From Erythrobacter tepidarius (GTDB lineage: Bacteria; Pseudomonadota; Alphaproteobacteria; Sphingomonadales; Sphingomonadaceae), in assembly GCF_002155695.1 (NCBI RefSeq), contig NZ_MUYJ01000004.1, forward strand, positions 124,001 through 188,000: a stretch of DNA of 64,000 bases, in the 5' to 3' direction. A program made the position numbers and the translations under genes. Positions 1-8,915 of this stretch are shown piece after piece. The stretch's first letter is position 1; the number at the start of each line of letters is the position of its first letter. The notes under the pieces were generated by a model. The model was not told the DNA's origin, did no database searches, and worked only from the letters and a program-made list of their open reading frames with translations.

Positions 1-412
1 CACAATTACCGGCGATGATGACCCCACGAAGCGGCGAAAAATCTCCCATTTTTGCAGTATCTTAAAATCTCAACGAGGAGCAAATTCACCCGCGCAGCGA
101 ATGGCGAGCGAAGCATTCGCAAGGGATCGCTCGATGCGCGTGAAACTATGTTTGCGGCGGCCATGAAAGTCTGACACGATCAGGAAGTCCATCATCAACC
201 TGTTCGGACAATGGACGCATGATGGACGCATCACCGTCACAAGCAATGGCTCGGCCATTTTCGGTGAGAGCCGTCATCCCAAGAGGTAGGATCCTTGCGA
301 CACAAAGGCCTGCGCCGCAGGCGCAATGGAGCGACGAAGAAAAAGCGCTTTCCTACATATAACCATAATGATTTAAGGACGTCATTAATGATAACCAGAA
401 AGGTTAAAACTG
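1..412. other. Non-coding left edge, leader of the spike operon
   Basis: No convincing gene is visible here; the only small reading frame (minus strand, 70-258) has no recognisable motif. The stretch is less GC-rich near its right end, and an AAAGG-like ribosome site lies about 9 nt before the ATG at 413. It probably holds the promoter of the spike genes. A short tandem repeat sits at 211-232. Confidence 0.5.
211..232. repeat. Tandem 11-bp repeat
   Basis: ATGGACGCATG is followed immediately by ATGGACGCATC, two copies differing at the last base. It could be a weak binding site for a regulator of the downstream spike genes, or chance. Confidence 0.35.
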
Positions 413-679
413 ATGGCGGACCATTTCAGTACGGCAATTGACAGCCTGATTGCTCCCGCGCGCCTCGCCTTCGCGATCGTGCCGGCAGATACAAGCGATC
501 TCCCCCAATATACGAAGGCCATCTATGTCGGCACGGGCGGCGACATCGCGCTGAGAGCCGTCGGATCGGACGAAGACGTGGTGCTGCGCAATGTGGCGTC
601 CGGCAGCGTGCTTGCCATCCGGGTCGCGGCGCTGCGGCAGACTGGAACCACCGCCAGCGACATCGTGGGCCTTGCCTGA
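413..679 (+). CDS. Spike base protein, RCAP_rcc01079 (GhsA)-like
   Basis: Small 88-residue protein resembling the spike base family named after Rhodobacter capsulatus rcc01079 (ghsA), a head-spike component of the gene transfer agent RcGTA; related proteins also occur in phage structural regions. The visible body is a run of short beta-strand-like segments (for example AIYVGTGGDIALRAVG and SVLAIRVAALRQTG) with no signal peptide. Its stop overlaps the next start (TGATG), so it is translationally coupled to the long fibre gene. No capsid, portal or tail genes lie in the 0.4 kb to the left or in the genes to the right, so in this window the spike module stands alone. The family call is from recognition of the sequence pattern, not a search. 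Confidence 0.65.
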   Translation: MADHFSTAIDSLIAPARLAFAIVPADTSDLPQYTKAIYVGTGGDIALRAVGSDEDVVLRNVASGSVLAIRVAALRQTGTTASDIVGLA

Positions 680-3600
680 TGACATGGCATGGCATCGGCC
701 TGATCTCGGGAAGCTCGGCCCCCCCGGTAGTGATGGACGGTCTTTTCGTGGCCATCCCAACCCTCACCCCTTCCCCCCAATGGAACGGCACGGCTGGTTC
801 CGGCTTTGGGGGCAGCAATCCGGCGGCGCCAGTCGATCCGGTGCGCACCCTTGCCAAGCCTGCGCTGCGGTTGCTCACCCCGCCCAATCAGTGGTTCACC
901 GATACGCTCGACGTGGGCGTCATCGCGGCGGCGGATGACAATGGCAGTCTCGAAAACTGTCTTGGGGTGCGCGAGGTTCGGTTCTACTACGAGGGCAACG
1001 TCGTTTCGGTCAGCGAACCGCGCTGGAACACCATCACCACCGAGCGCGGGGCGCGCAGCTATTATGGCTGGTGGGTGCGGCTCAAGAAACCCGCCAGCAC
1101 CGCAGGCACGGCGCGGCTCTACATCGAGGCAACCGCCAACGACAGCACCTTCCAGAAGCGGGTGATCGGCCCCTTCCTCTACTCGCCGCAGAACGTGCTG
1201 CACGACGTGGAAATCACCATCGACCCTGACCTCGCGGAAATTGCTGGCGAGCGCTATCAGTCGATCCCCAACGCCATTCCCTTCGTGGTTAACGGCAATT
1301 ACCAGAACCCGCGCTTCACCATCGCCAAGGCGGGGCGCTACACCACGGGCTTTGGCTCGACTTCGGCAGTGCCGACGGATCGCTGGACGATCACCGGGCG
1401 CTTCACGGTTGAGGCAAGCGTTCCGGGCGTCATCCTCGGCAACACCAGCTACACCACCGATGCCAATACGCTGATGAATGCGCAGCGCACCTTCTGGCGC
1501 TTCAAGGGCACGAATATCACTTTCGACGCGCAATATGGCACGTCGATGAACACCAATACCAGCACCGGCTATGGCCCCGGCCTGCCCGGCAATCACTGGG
1601 CAGACGGGATCAACATCACGAACCTTTCCTCGCTCGGCAAAAAGGAGCTTATCCGGGGCGGGCAGTGGAACGGCGGCGGTATGCCGAGCAACACCTGGTA
1701 TACCGAATGCCAGATTACCAAGCTCAACCAGCCGGTGGTCAACGCTTCGCTCATACGCGGCTGCTATGTCGGGGATAGCCAAAGCGACATTGCCAGCAAC
1801 GCCGTGTGCATCGTTTCCAGCGAGTTCGAGGGTTCGGATCAGAACGACCTCAACACGGATCGACCCGCCTTTACGATGGTTTACTCCGGCCCGGAAAGCG
1901 TGGCGACCGCCGCGCGTTCGGGCGGCAACTATTCGTCGGGCACGGGCGGCGGGGTTTGGACGGTGACGATTGGCTCGACCACCTATACCTTCGATCACGG
2001 CAACGGCTCGGAACCCTATTACACCGGGGCATTGGGCGATGGCTACTGGACAAGCGACGTGGTGGATTGGCTCAACACCCTGCCCGGTGTGACTGCGACG
2101 CTTGACGCTGGCTTTGTCGCGCAAGACCGGGTGGCCGCCTGCCTTTCGCTTGCGGGCCTTGCCGGGCAGGGCTTCGGGGCAACCAGCTTCAAGAACACGC
2201 CGCTGCAAATCGTCTGGAACGCGAACAGCCATGGCGACTGGTATCAGCACACCCGCGACAATCTGGAAAACGTAATTATCGCCTTCAACAAGGCGTGGGA
2301 GTTGACTTGCCAGCTTTACTATCTCGCGCCGCCCGCACTCGATCCGGGCCTCGGCGGGGTATCGAACGAGCGGGACATCCTGATGTTCGGCAATCTCACC
2401 GCCAATATCCGGACGCAGACGGGATCGGAAAACCCGGACTTCTTGCTTTCGCAGTTCACCCGCCGCTGCGACTATAGCCATGTGGTGTGGATGCACAACA
2501 CCATGCCCAATCAGGGATGGCTGTTCGATAGCCGCATCCTGAGTGGCAGCACCACTGAAACCCGTTTTCTCAATAACGTGGTGTTCAAGAACAACCTGCT
2601 TAGGGGCATCAGCTATCGCGCCGGGCCTTTGCCGAACATCACTATCGAGAACAACCTCGTGTGGGCAGCCAATGCCAATATTCCCGGCGGGGTGATGAAC
2701 CTTGCCTTTGGCGGGCTGGACACGGTGGTGGAGGACTTCCCGAATGGGGACTTTGCGCCGACCGTGCCCGTCAAGGCGCTGGGCTTTACCCGGCGGCTTG
2801 CGTTTGATCGCAACCGCGACACCATGCCGCAAGTGGTTGCCCCCGGCGCGCTGGCCGAGGCGGCGGACGAGTTGGCGCTGTTCAAGCCTGCCTTTCTGTC
2901 GAACGGGATTGCCGGAACGCCCGATGATGGCGAGGCGCTGGTGGCGCAATGGACTGCGGCAGGAACGCAGCCGATCACCGCGACATATCAGTGGCAGAAG
3001 AACGGCGTGAACATCGCAGGCCAAACCGGCAAGGTCATCACGCTCGATGCGGCGGGCATGGGGCTGGTTAATGGAGATTCAATCAGCTGCGAGATTACGC
3101 TTAGCAACATTGCGGGAAGCGCCACCATTGAGCCAACGGTAAGCTATGGCCAATCGCTGATCGAGCAGCTTTCCGCATCGAGCGCGACATGGGCGGTTTA
3201 CGACTGGACGAACACCGCCGCGATGACTGCGGGCGATGGCGGGGCCGTGATCCCCGGCGCGGGCGATACGATTGCGGTGGTGCCCAATGCCAAGAACCCC
3301 GGCACCCGCAACCGTGTGCAGGCATCCGCGACAAGCCAGCCGGTTTATAATGCCGGGGCGCTGTATGATGGCAGCACCGACTTCATGCAGACGACCTTCG
3401 CGGCGAACACCGGGCCGAGCAATGCGACGCTGGTTTATGTCGTCAAGACAACCGATAACGAGTTCATGCTGGCAGGCTGCAATAGCACGAGCTTCTTTGC
3501 GGGCGCGGCGGTGGATGGCAGCGGCAGCGCGCCGCATTCTGGCACGGGCTTCACTTCGGCAACCTACTGGGCGAACGGAACGCAGATTACCACGGTAACG

Positions 3601-3840
3601 CGCGACGGGCTGCATACGGCATGGGCAACCGGCGCGGCTGTAACCGCCGAGGTGCGCGGGGTGAATTACCAGAACGCCAGCATCACCGATATTCGGGATC
3701 GCTACGGCAATTCGGGCTTGAACATGAACGGCAGGCTGATGCTGATTGCCGTGCTCGATGGCAGCGATCCGGACTTCGCCAACGCCCTGACGCTGGCACG
3801 GCAGGAGGCAGCGCGGGTAATCACCGCGCTGGGGCTGTAG
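679..3840 (+). CDS. Spike/fibre protein with beta-helix, Ig-like and LamG-like parts
   Basis: A 1053-residue protein, probably the receptor-binding spike that sits on the upstream base protein. From about residue 170 to 700 it is rich in short repeated N/G/T-containing strands (such as NNVVFKNNLL and ITIENNLVW), which looks like a right-handed parallel beta-helix. Residues of about 750-815 resemble an Ig-like domain (ATYQWQKNGVNIAGQTG). The last 160 or so (from YDGSTDFMQTTF) resemble a LamG/concanavalin-like carbohydrate-binding fold. There is no signal peptide, as expected for a virion protein released by lysis. In RcGTA the head spikes GhsA/GhsB bind the capsular polysaccharide; this gene's position beside a polysaccharide locus is consistent with a glycan target, but that is inference. 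It could also be a phage tail fibre. Confidence 0.6.
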   Translation: MTWHGIGLISGSSAPPVVMDGLFVAIPTLTPSPQWNGTAGSGFGGSNPAAPVDPVRTLAKPALRLLTPPNQWFTDTLDVGVIAAADDNGSLENCLGVREVRFYYEGNVVSVSEPRWNTITTERGARSYYGWWVRLKKPASTAGTARLYIEATANDSTFQKRVIGPFLYSPQNVLHDVEITIDPDLAEIAGERYQSIPNAIPFVVNGNYQNPRFTIAKAGRYTTGFGSTSAVPTDRWTITGRFTVEASVPGVILGNTSYTTDANTLMNAQRTFWRFKGTNITFDAQYGTSMNTNTSTGYGPGLPGNHWADGINITNLSSLGKKELIRGGQWNGGGMPSNTWYTECQITKLNQPVVNASLIRGCYVGDSQSDIASNAVCIVSSEFEGSDQNDLNTDRPAFTMVYSGPESVATAARSGGNYSSGTGGGVWTVTIGSTTYTFDHGNGSEPYYTGALGDGYWTSDVVDWLNTLPGVTATLDAGFVAQDRVAACLSLAGLAGQGFGATSFKNTPLQIVWNANSHGDWYQHTRDNLENVIIAFNKAWELTCQLYYLAPPALDPGLGGVSNERDILMFGNLTANIRTQTGSENPDFLLSQFTRRCDYSHVVWMHNTMPNQGWLFDSRILSGSTTETRFLNNVVFKNNLLRGISYRAGPLPNITIENNLVWAANANIPGGVMNLAFGGLDTVVEDFPNGDFAPTVPVKALGFTRRLAFDRNRDTMPQVVAPGALAEAADELALFKPAFLSNGIAGTPDDGEALVAQWTAAGTQPITATYQWQKNGVNIAGQTGKVITLDAAGMGLVNGDSISCEITLSNIAGSATIEPTVSYGQSLIEQLSASSATWAVYDWTNTAAMTAGDGGAVIPGAGDTIAVVPNAKNPGTRNRVQASATSQPVYNAGALYDGSTDFMQTTFAANTGPSNATLVYVVKTTDNEFMLAGCNSTSFFAGAAVDGSGSAPHSGTGFTSATYWANGTQITTVTRDGLHTAWATGAAVTAEVRGVNYQNASITDIRDRYGNSGLNMNGRLMLIAVLDGSDPDFANALTLARQEAARVITALGL

Positions 3841-3883
3841 GATGGGCAACGTGGCTGCGGTCGCGGCAATTCGGCCGCAGCCC

Positions 3884-5332
3884 CTATCTCGACATCCGGG
3901 CGAACTGCGCGATCAGCCGGGTCTTTGCCATTTGCGGCATCTGGAACCAGCTGAACGCCAGCAGAACCAGACTGCATGCGCTGGCCGCCGCGAGGGAGTT
4001 GGTCCAGCTATCGAGCAGCGACGATGCCACGAGCGGGGCGAGCACCACCGCCGCCGGCCCGATCAGCTTGCCCAACACATCGCCGCCGGCAAACCGCGCC
4101 TTCTGGAACAACACGCCGCAATCGAGCGTCGTGCGAAGCGTGAAGGCGAGCGCAATGCCTGTCAGCCCCATCGCCAGCCCCAGGCCGTAAAGCGTGGCGA
4201 AATAGAGCGGCAGCTCGATCACGTGCAGCATGGCGGTGAAGCGCGAATTGCCACGCGCCTGAATCAGGGCATAGGGCACGTTGGCCAGCGCGTTGATCCA
4301 GAACCCTATCAGCGCGATCTGCCCAACCAGGATTGAGCGCTCGTCGAGCTTGTCGCCCAGCCACAGCTGCAAGAGCGGCTCGGCAAGGCAGATCAGCCCG
4401 GCCACGACAAAGGCATAGAGCTGGCCCACCAGCACCACCGACACCTTGCCGAGGGCTGCGGATTGCTCTTCGGTTTGCGCCGCAAGCCGCGGGAACAGCG
4501 CGTTGACGATCGCGAGCGGGAAAGTGATCGTGCGCTGGGCGATGAGAAAGGGCACCGAATAGGCGACGACCGCGCTCGCCCCGATCGTGGCGCCGATCAC
4601 CACGCGGTCGGAAACGATCATCAGCGGGCCGATGATCGCGGTGACCATGATCCAGACGCCGAAGGCGAACAGCCGCCGCAACTGCTTGCGCGAGACGATC
4701 ACCGGCTGGCCGCGCAGGAACACGCGCCACATGCTCGCCACGATAAGCACCAGCCCGATGACCCGCCCGGCAAGCGATGCGCCCAACAGCCAGCTGAGAT
4801 CGGACGAATGGAGCACCGCCATCGCCAGCGGCAGCACCTGCGACAGCAGGTTCCCGACCATCGTTCCCACCGATACCACCCCGAAGCGCTCCGCCCCGAG
4901 CAAGGCGCCGGTCGAGACCCCGGTATACATGATGACCGGCACGCACAGGCCGAACAGCCAGACCGATCCAATCGCCTCGGCCCGAAGGCTGTCGGTCGCT
5001 TCGAAGAAGAATGCGAAAAAGACGTATGCGGCAATGCAGATCAGCCCTGCCCCGATGATAGAAATGCCCAAGGCCCCGGCAAGCGCCGACCAGACGATGC
5101 TCGCCCGCTCGGTCGCATCGGCATCGCGCTCGGCCGAAAGGCGTTGCGTCAAAGCCCGCCCAAGTCCGAAGTCCGCCTGACCGAAATAGCCCAGCAGCAC
5201 CAGCCCGACCAGCAGTGCGCCATAGCGGTCATTGCCGATTTCGGCGATATAGACCGGCACCGTCAGGATGCTCGCGGCGATCCCCGCCAGGGTCGGCAGC
5301 AGGCTAAGCAGCGAATTTTTTGCCAATTTCAT
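3884..5332 (-). CDS. Polysaccharide flippase (Wzx/MATE-like)
   Basis: A 482-residue membrane protein with roughly 12 hydrophobic segments and the N-terminus expected of the polysaccharide biosynthesis (PST/Wzx) family (KNSLLSLLPTLAGIAASILT). It would flip undecaprenyl-linked repeat units across the inner membrane. The reading frame stays open for 43 more codons upstream, but ATG at 5332 is chosen because the family starts just before the first helix. It is transcribed away from the methyltransferase gene at 5571 and, with the rfb genes and the O-antigen ligase at 21.7 kb, outlines a Wzx/Wzy-type polysaccharide locus. Confidence 0.85.
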   Translation of the reverse strand: MKLAKNSLLSLLPTLAGIAASILTVPVYIAEIGNDRYGALLVGLVLLGYFGQADFGLGRALTQRLSAERDADATERASIVWSALAGALGISIIGAGLICIAAYVFFAFFFEATDSLRAEAIGSVWLFGLCVPVIMYTGVSTGALLGAERFGVVSVGTMVGNLLSQVLPLAMAVLHSSDLSWLLGASLAGRVIGLVLIVASMWRVFLRGQPVIVSRKQLRRLFAFGVWIMVTAIIGPLMIVSDRVVIGATIGASAVVAYSVPFLIAQRTITFPLAIVNALFPRLAAQTEEQSAALGKVSVVLVGQLYAFVVAGLICLAEPLLQLWLGDKLDERSILVGQIALIGFWINALANVPYALIQARGNSRFTAMLHVIELPLYFATLYGLGLAMGLTGIALAFTLRTTLDCGVLFQKARFAGGDVLGKLIGPAAVVLAPLVASSLLDSWTNSLAAASACSLVLLAFSWFQMPQMAKTRLIAQFARMSR

Positions 5333-5570
5333 GGTGCGGCCTTCGCCAGCAAAAGAGAGCCATTCTTGTGCACTGTGGCCAAACCGCAAGGAATGCCAAC
5401 TTTGATGTTCCAAAGCGCGGGGCTGCGGGCTATTGCCCTCTCGCAAGCGCCAAAGCAACAATTAAGGCCCGTGCCGATACGCAGACCGACACGGCAAAGC
5501 TTCGAAGTATTCCGCGGACATCGGCTGCCTTGCACCCTCTTCTTTTCGTACAAGAGAACTATCTGAAGAT
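5333..5570. promoter_or_regulatory. Divergent intergenic region
   Basis: This 238-bp gap separates the leftward flippase from the rightward methyltransferase and must hold at least one promoter in each direction. It is AT-richer towards 5560. I could not assign -35/-10 boxes with confidence. Confidence 0.4.
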
Positions 5571-6587
5571 ATGAACCAATCTTCGATATCGCAAAGCACT
5601 TCGCCGTTGGAGGAGGGGCTTGAACTCTCGTCCCAATGCCTCTTTTGCGGGAGCTCGCATTTTGACGAAGAGGCGTGCGGTGTCGAAGACTTCTTCTTCA
5701 AGAGCGATGAAGGGCGTTTCGATTATCTGCGATGTTGCAACTGCGGTTCGCTGTGGTTGCGCAATCGGCCCTATGGGGCGCGGTTGCTGCGGGCCTATTC
5801 CCGCTACTACACCCATGCCGAACGATCCACTGGTGGGGCAGAGCGAAGCGGGTTTGCCGGCAAATTGCGCAAGGCCTATATCCGCGATCGCTTTGCACGC
5901 TCAGCGGGTCTGGCCGATGCGCTGATCGGCACCGCGCTGCGGCTGGCGGGATACAACACCGCCGGCATAGACGAACAGTTCCGCTTCGCCCCCAAGGCGC
6001 CTGCCAAGGTACTCGATTACGGCTGCGGTAGCGGGGAATATCTGCTTCGTCTCTACCCGCTTGGGCACGAACTTCACGGGGCCGAGTATGATCCGCAACT
6101 GGTCGGCAGCCTCGCCGATCGCGGCATTCGCGTGGCTGATGTCGCCAATCTGCAAGACGACCACTGGGGCGCGGAATTCGACCACATCACGCTTGCCCAC
6201 GTGCTCGAACATGTCCCCGATCCGCTGGCCTTGCTGCGCCGGCTGCTGGGCTGGCTGAAGCCGGGCGGGACGCTTTATCTTGAAGTGCCCAATGGCGGGG
6301 CGAGCGGGCTGGCGATCTTCGGCCGCTACTGGCGCGGGCTCGAAGCACCACGCCACTTCGCCCTCCCGACCCGTCGCGCGCTCTATGCGGCGCTGCGCGA
6401 TGCAGGCTTCGGCGCGATCACGCAACACATCAACGCCAACGCGCGCCGCTGGGTATGGGCCGAAAGCCTCGAGGCCAGCCCCGCTGCCAACCGCGGCGCG
6501 CTTTCGTCGGCGATGGCTGCCGCCCCGGCCGAAACAGCTGACAATGCCGAATTCCTGACTGTCCTTGCCCGAAAGCCCGGCGCATGA
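5571..6587 (+). CDS. Class I SAM-dependent methyltransferase with zinc-ribbon N-terminus
   Basis: A 338-residue methyltransferase. The N-terminus has two CxxC pairs (CLFC, and CCNC about 35 residues later) like the zinc-ribbon region of many sugar or polysaccharide methyltransferases. The SAM-binding motif DYGCGSGEYLL lies near residue 145, followed by an acidic loop and the HVLEHVPDP and LKPGG motifs of the Methyltransf_23 group. It is coupled to the next gene by an ATGA overlap, so it likely methylates a sugar in the same polysaccharide. The precise acceptor cannot be read from the sequence. Confidence 0.8.
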   Translation: MNQSSISQSTSPLEEGLELSSQCLFCGSSHFDEEACGVEDFFFKSDEGRFDYLRCCNCGSLWLRNRPYGARLLRAYSRYYTHAERSTGGAERSGFAGKLRKAYIRDRFARSAGLADALIGTALRLAGYNTAGIDEQFRFAPKAPAKVLDYGCGSGEYLLRLYPLGHELHGAEYDPQLVGSLADRGIRVADVANLQDDHWGAEFDHITLAHVLEHVPDPLALLRRLLGWLKPGGTLYLEVPNGGASGLAIFGRYWRGLEAPRHFALPTRRALYAALRDAGFGAITQHINANARRWVWAESLEASPAANRGALSSAMAAAPAETADNAEFLTVLARKPGA

Positions 6588-7846
6588 ACGCCCGCAATTT
6601 CCTCAAGCAGAACCTGCCCCCGCAGGTCAAAGGACTGGTGCACCGGCTGCGCGCGCGGATTGCCGCACCGCCGATCGACGAGGCGGTGCTGGCCGAATTT
6701 GCCATCGCCCCCGATCCCGACCCCACGCCGCGCCTCACCATGGTCATTCCTCTGCTCCAGAAGGGCGCGGATTTCGGCGGCACCGCGACCGGGATCGACA
6801 TCTTCGCCCGGCTCTGCCTTGCTCTCATGGCGAGGGGTGCGCTCGACGTGCGGGTCATCATCACCGACGTCATTGCCGAAACCGATCCCTCGATCGTCAC
6901 CAATCGCTGCGCCAAAGCGGGCCTTGCTCTGACGGCGGGCCAGATCGAACGGGTGAAGAGCCCGCGCGCCACCATCGCGGTGCGGCGCCACGAGATCTTC
7001 ATGACCTACAACTGGTGGACGACGCTCAATTTCGCTGCCCTTCGCGATGCCCAGGCCAAGGCCTTCGGCAGGCCGCCGCGCCCGATGATCTGGCTGATGC
7101 AGGATTACGAGCCGGCCTTCATGGAGTTTTCCTCGGGCCACATGCTCGCCCGCGCAGCCTATGATACCAGCGCGCCGCTGTGGGGCGTAATCAACAGTTC
7201 GAACCTAGCCGAATATCTCGCCGCCGTCGGCCATGCCTTCGATCGGAGCTTCGTCTTCGAACCGGTGATTTCGGACGCCTTGCGCCCCTATCTGAACCGC
7301 GTTCCCACCAGCCAGCGCAAGCAGCGCGTGTTGGTCTATGGCCGCCCGCATGTCGCACGCAACTGCTTCCCGGCACTGGTCCGGGGCCTGAGGCGCTGGG
7401 CGCGCGACTATCCCGAGTTCGGCAACTGGGAAGTGGTCTCGGCCGGAACCGCGCACGATCCCGTGGCGCTTGGCGACGGACGGCAGCTGAGATCCGTGGG
7501 CAAGCTCTCGCTCGATGATTACGCCCAGATGCTGCTCGAAAGCTCGGCCGGGGTGAGCCTGATGGCATCGCCCCACCCCAGCTATCCGCCGCTCGAAATG
7601 GCGCATTTCGGCGTGCGGACAGTGACCAACGGCTACGTCTGCAAGGACCTGTCGCGGTTCCACCCGAACATCACCTCGCTGACGTCGATCGCCGAAGTCC
7701 CGCTCGCGGCCGCACTGGCCGAGGCCTGTCGCAAGGCCGCCACGCCCGCCCCGGTCTTCGGCAATGCCGAATACCTGCGCGAGACCGCCTATCCCTTCAT
7801 GGATGATCTGTGCGCGGCGACGGCGTCGGCGCTGGTTGAGGGCTGA
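6584..7846 (+). CDS. WsaF-like rhamnosyltransferase family glycosyltransferase
   Basis: A 420-residue GT4-type glycosyltransferase resembling WsaF, a rhamnosyltransferase of Geobacillus S-layer glycan synthesis. Recognisable parts are the N-domain segment MTYNWWTTLNF, the linker WLMQDYEPAFMEFSSGH, and the C-domain VLVYGRPHVARNCFPALV followed by SPHPSYPPLEMAHFG, which corresponds to the nucleotide-sugar binding end. A rhamnosyltransferase fits the dTDP-rhamnose genes next door. Its start overlaps the preceding methyltransferase stop (ATGA). The 3' end overlaps the convergent acyltransferase by 50 nt. Confidence 0.75.
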   Translation: MNARNFLKQNLPPQVKGLVHRLRARIAAPPIDEAVLAEFAIAPDPDPTPRLTMVIPLLQKGADFGGTATGIDIFARLCLALMARGALDVRVIITDVIAETDPSIVTNRCAKAGLALTAGQIERVKSPRATIAVRRHEIFMTYNWWTTLNFAALRDAQAKAFGRPPRPMIWLMQDYEPAFMEFSSGHMLARAAYDTSAPLWGVINSSNLAEYLAAVGHAFDRSFVFEPVISDALRPYLNRVPTSQRKQRVLVYGRPHVARNCFPALVRGLRRWARDYPEFGNWEVVSAGTAHDPVALGDGRQLRSVGKLSLDDYAQMLLESSAGVSLMASPHPSYPPLEMAHFGVRTVTNGYVCKDLSRFHPNITSLTSIAEVPLAAALAEACRKAATPAPVFGNAEYLRETAYPFMDDLCAATASALVEG

Positions 7847-8915
7847 CTGCACGGCTCCTGACCCGCGCAAGCGCGCGTTCTTCGACAAGGTGCCACGAGA
7901 GCATGGCGAAGACCAACGTGACCGGGAAGGCAAGCAGGATGTTGGCGAGCGGCGTTCCGCCCGGGAAAGTCTGGGCCATCGCCTGCTGCTCCGGGAAGGC
8001 ATAGAGATAGGTGCCGTAGGAATAATCTCCCAGCCGGTTGTAGGCGAGCAGCGCGCCTCGCGGGACGAAGCCGAGCCACAGGACCGTATAGGCCATTGCC
8101 AGCGTGATCGCCGCGGCTTGCAAGACCGTGCCATGGGCGAGCACCGGCACCACCCACAGCCCGGCTGCCAGCCGGAAATCGAGTTTCAGCCGGTCGCGCC
8201 AGACATAGGCCAGCATTCCCAACGCAAAGGGGAAGGCGAGCGTCAGCATGCGTTTGGCGATGTAGAGAGGCCCTCCGAACGGTTCGAATGCCCCGCCCAG
8301 CACGAAGGCCAAGGCCAGCACCACGAACGCGGCGCTGAACACGAGCGGTCGGCGCAGCAGACCGAGGAGACCACAGATCACCACCCCGCCATAGCAGGCG
8401 ACCTCGTAGAACAGGGTCCAGAGGCTGCCGTTGATCGAACGCGGCAGTGGATTGGTCTCGAACACGCCCGGCAAAGGGTATTGCAGGAATGCAAGGCTAA
8501 GATTGCGCGGAATGTAGCTCAGCGTTGCCGGCGCAGTGAGGTATTGGGCTAGCGGCAAGGTGGTGAAGAAGGCCCCCGCCAGCACTGTCAGGACCACGAC
8601 GACGATCAGCGCCGGATACAGCCGCGCCGCGCGCGACAGCACGAAGCGCAGCAGGCCATTGCCCCGGTCATAGCTGCGCGCGATCAGCAGGCCCGAAAGA
8701 ATGAAGAACACCGCCACCGCATGGTCGCCCAGCGTCAGGCCGGTGAGCTGCTCAAGCGGCTCGGGGGTCCCTGCGCCCAAGGCAATCGGATAGGCATGGG
8801 ACACCAGCACGGCGCTGGCCGCGATCATGCGCAGCGCGTTGAGATTGTTCTGTCTTCCGGCGAGCAGCCCCCCTAGCGTCGGACAGTCCGACTGCCGGGG
8901 CGTCACGTCATGCAT
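7797..8915 (-). CDS. Acyltransferase 3 family (OafA-like) O-acyltransferase
   Basis: A 372-residue integral membrane protein of the acyltransferase 3/OafA family, which transfers acyl groups, usually acetyl, to sugars. The family opening is visible (NNLNALRMIAASAVLVSHAYP, with the conserved R and catalytic-type H) followed by about ten membrane segments. ATG at 8915 gives an 8-nt overlap with the rfbB stop; an in-frame TTG at 8924 is also possible. As last gene of the rfbACDB operon it probably O-acetylates the rhamnose-containing glycan. The 3' end overlaps the convergent glycosyltransferase. Confidence 0.85.
   Translation of the reverse strand: MHDVTPRQSDCPTLGGLLAGRQNNLNALRMIAASAVLVSHAYPIALGAGTPEPLEQLTGLTLGDHAVAVFFILSGLLIARSYDRGNGLLRFVLSRAARLYPALIVVVVLTVLAGAFFTTLPLAQYLTAPATLSYIPRNLSLAFLQYPLPGVFETNPLPRSINGSLWTLFYEVACYGGVVICGLLGLLRRPLVFSAAFVVLALAFVLGGAFEPFGGPLYIAKRMLTLAFPFALGMLAYVWRDRLKLDFRLAAGLWVVPVLAHGTVLQAAAITLAMAYTVLWLGFVPRGALLAYNRLGDYSYGTYLYAFPEQQAMAQTFPGGTPLANILLAFPVTLVFAMLSWHLVEERALARVRSRAVSPQPAPTPSPRTDHP

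Noticed and set aside
523..3024. Long minus-strand frame of 833 codons across the fibre gene
   Set aside because: Composition and lack of motifs show it is the opposite-strand shadow of the fibre; the plus-strand gene has domain structure and a coupled start.
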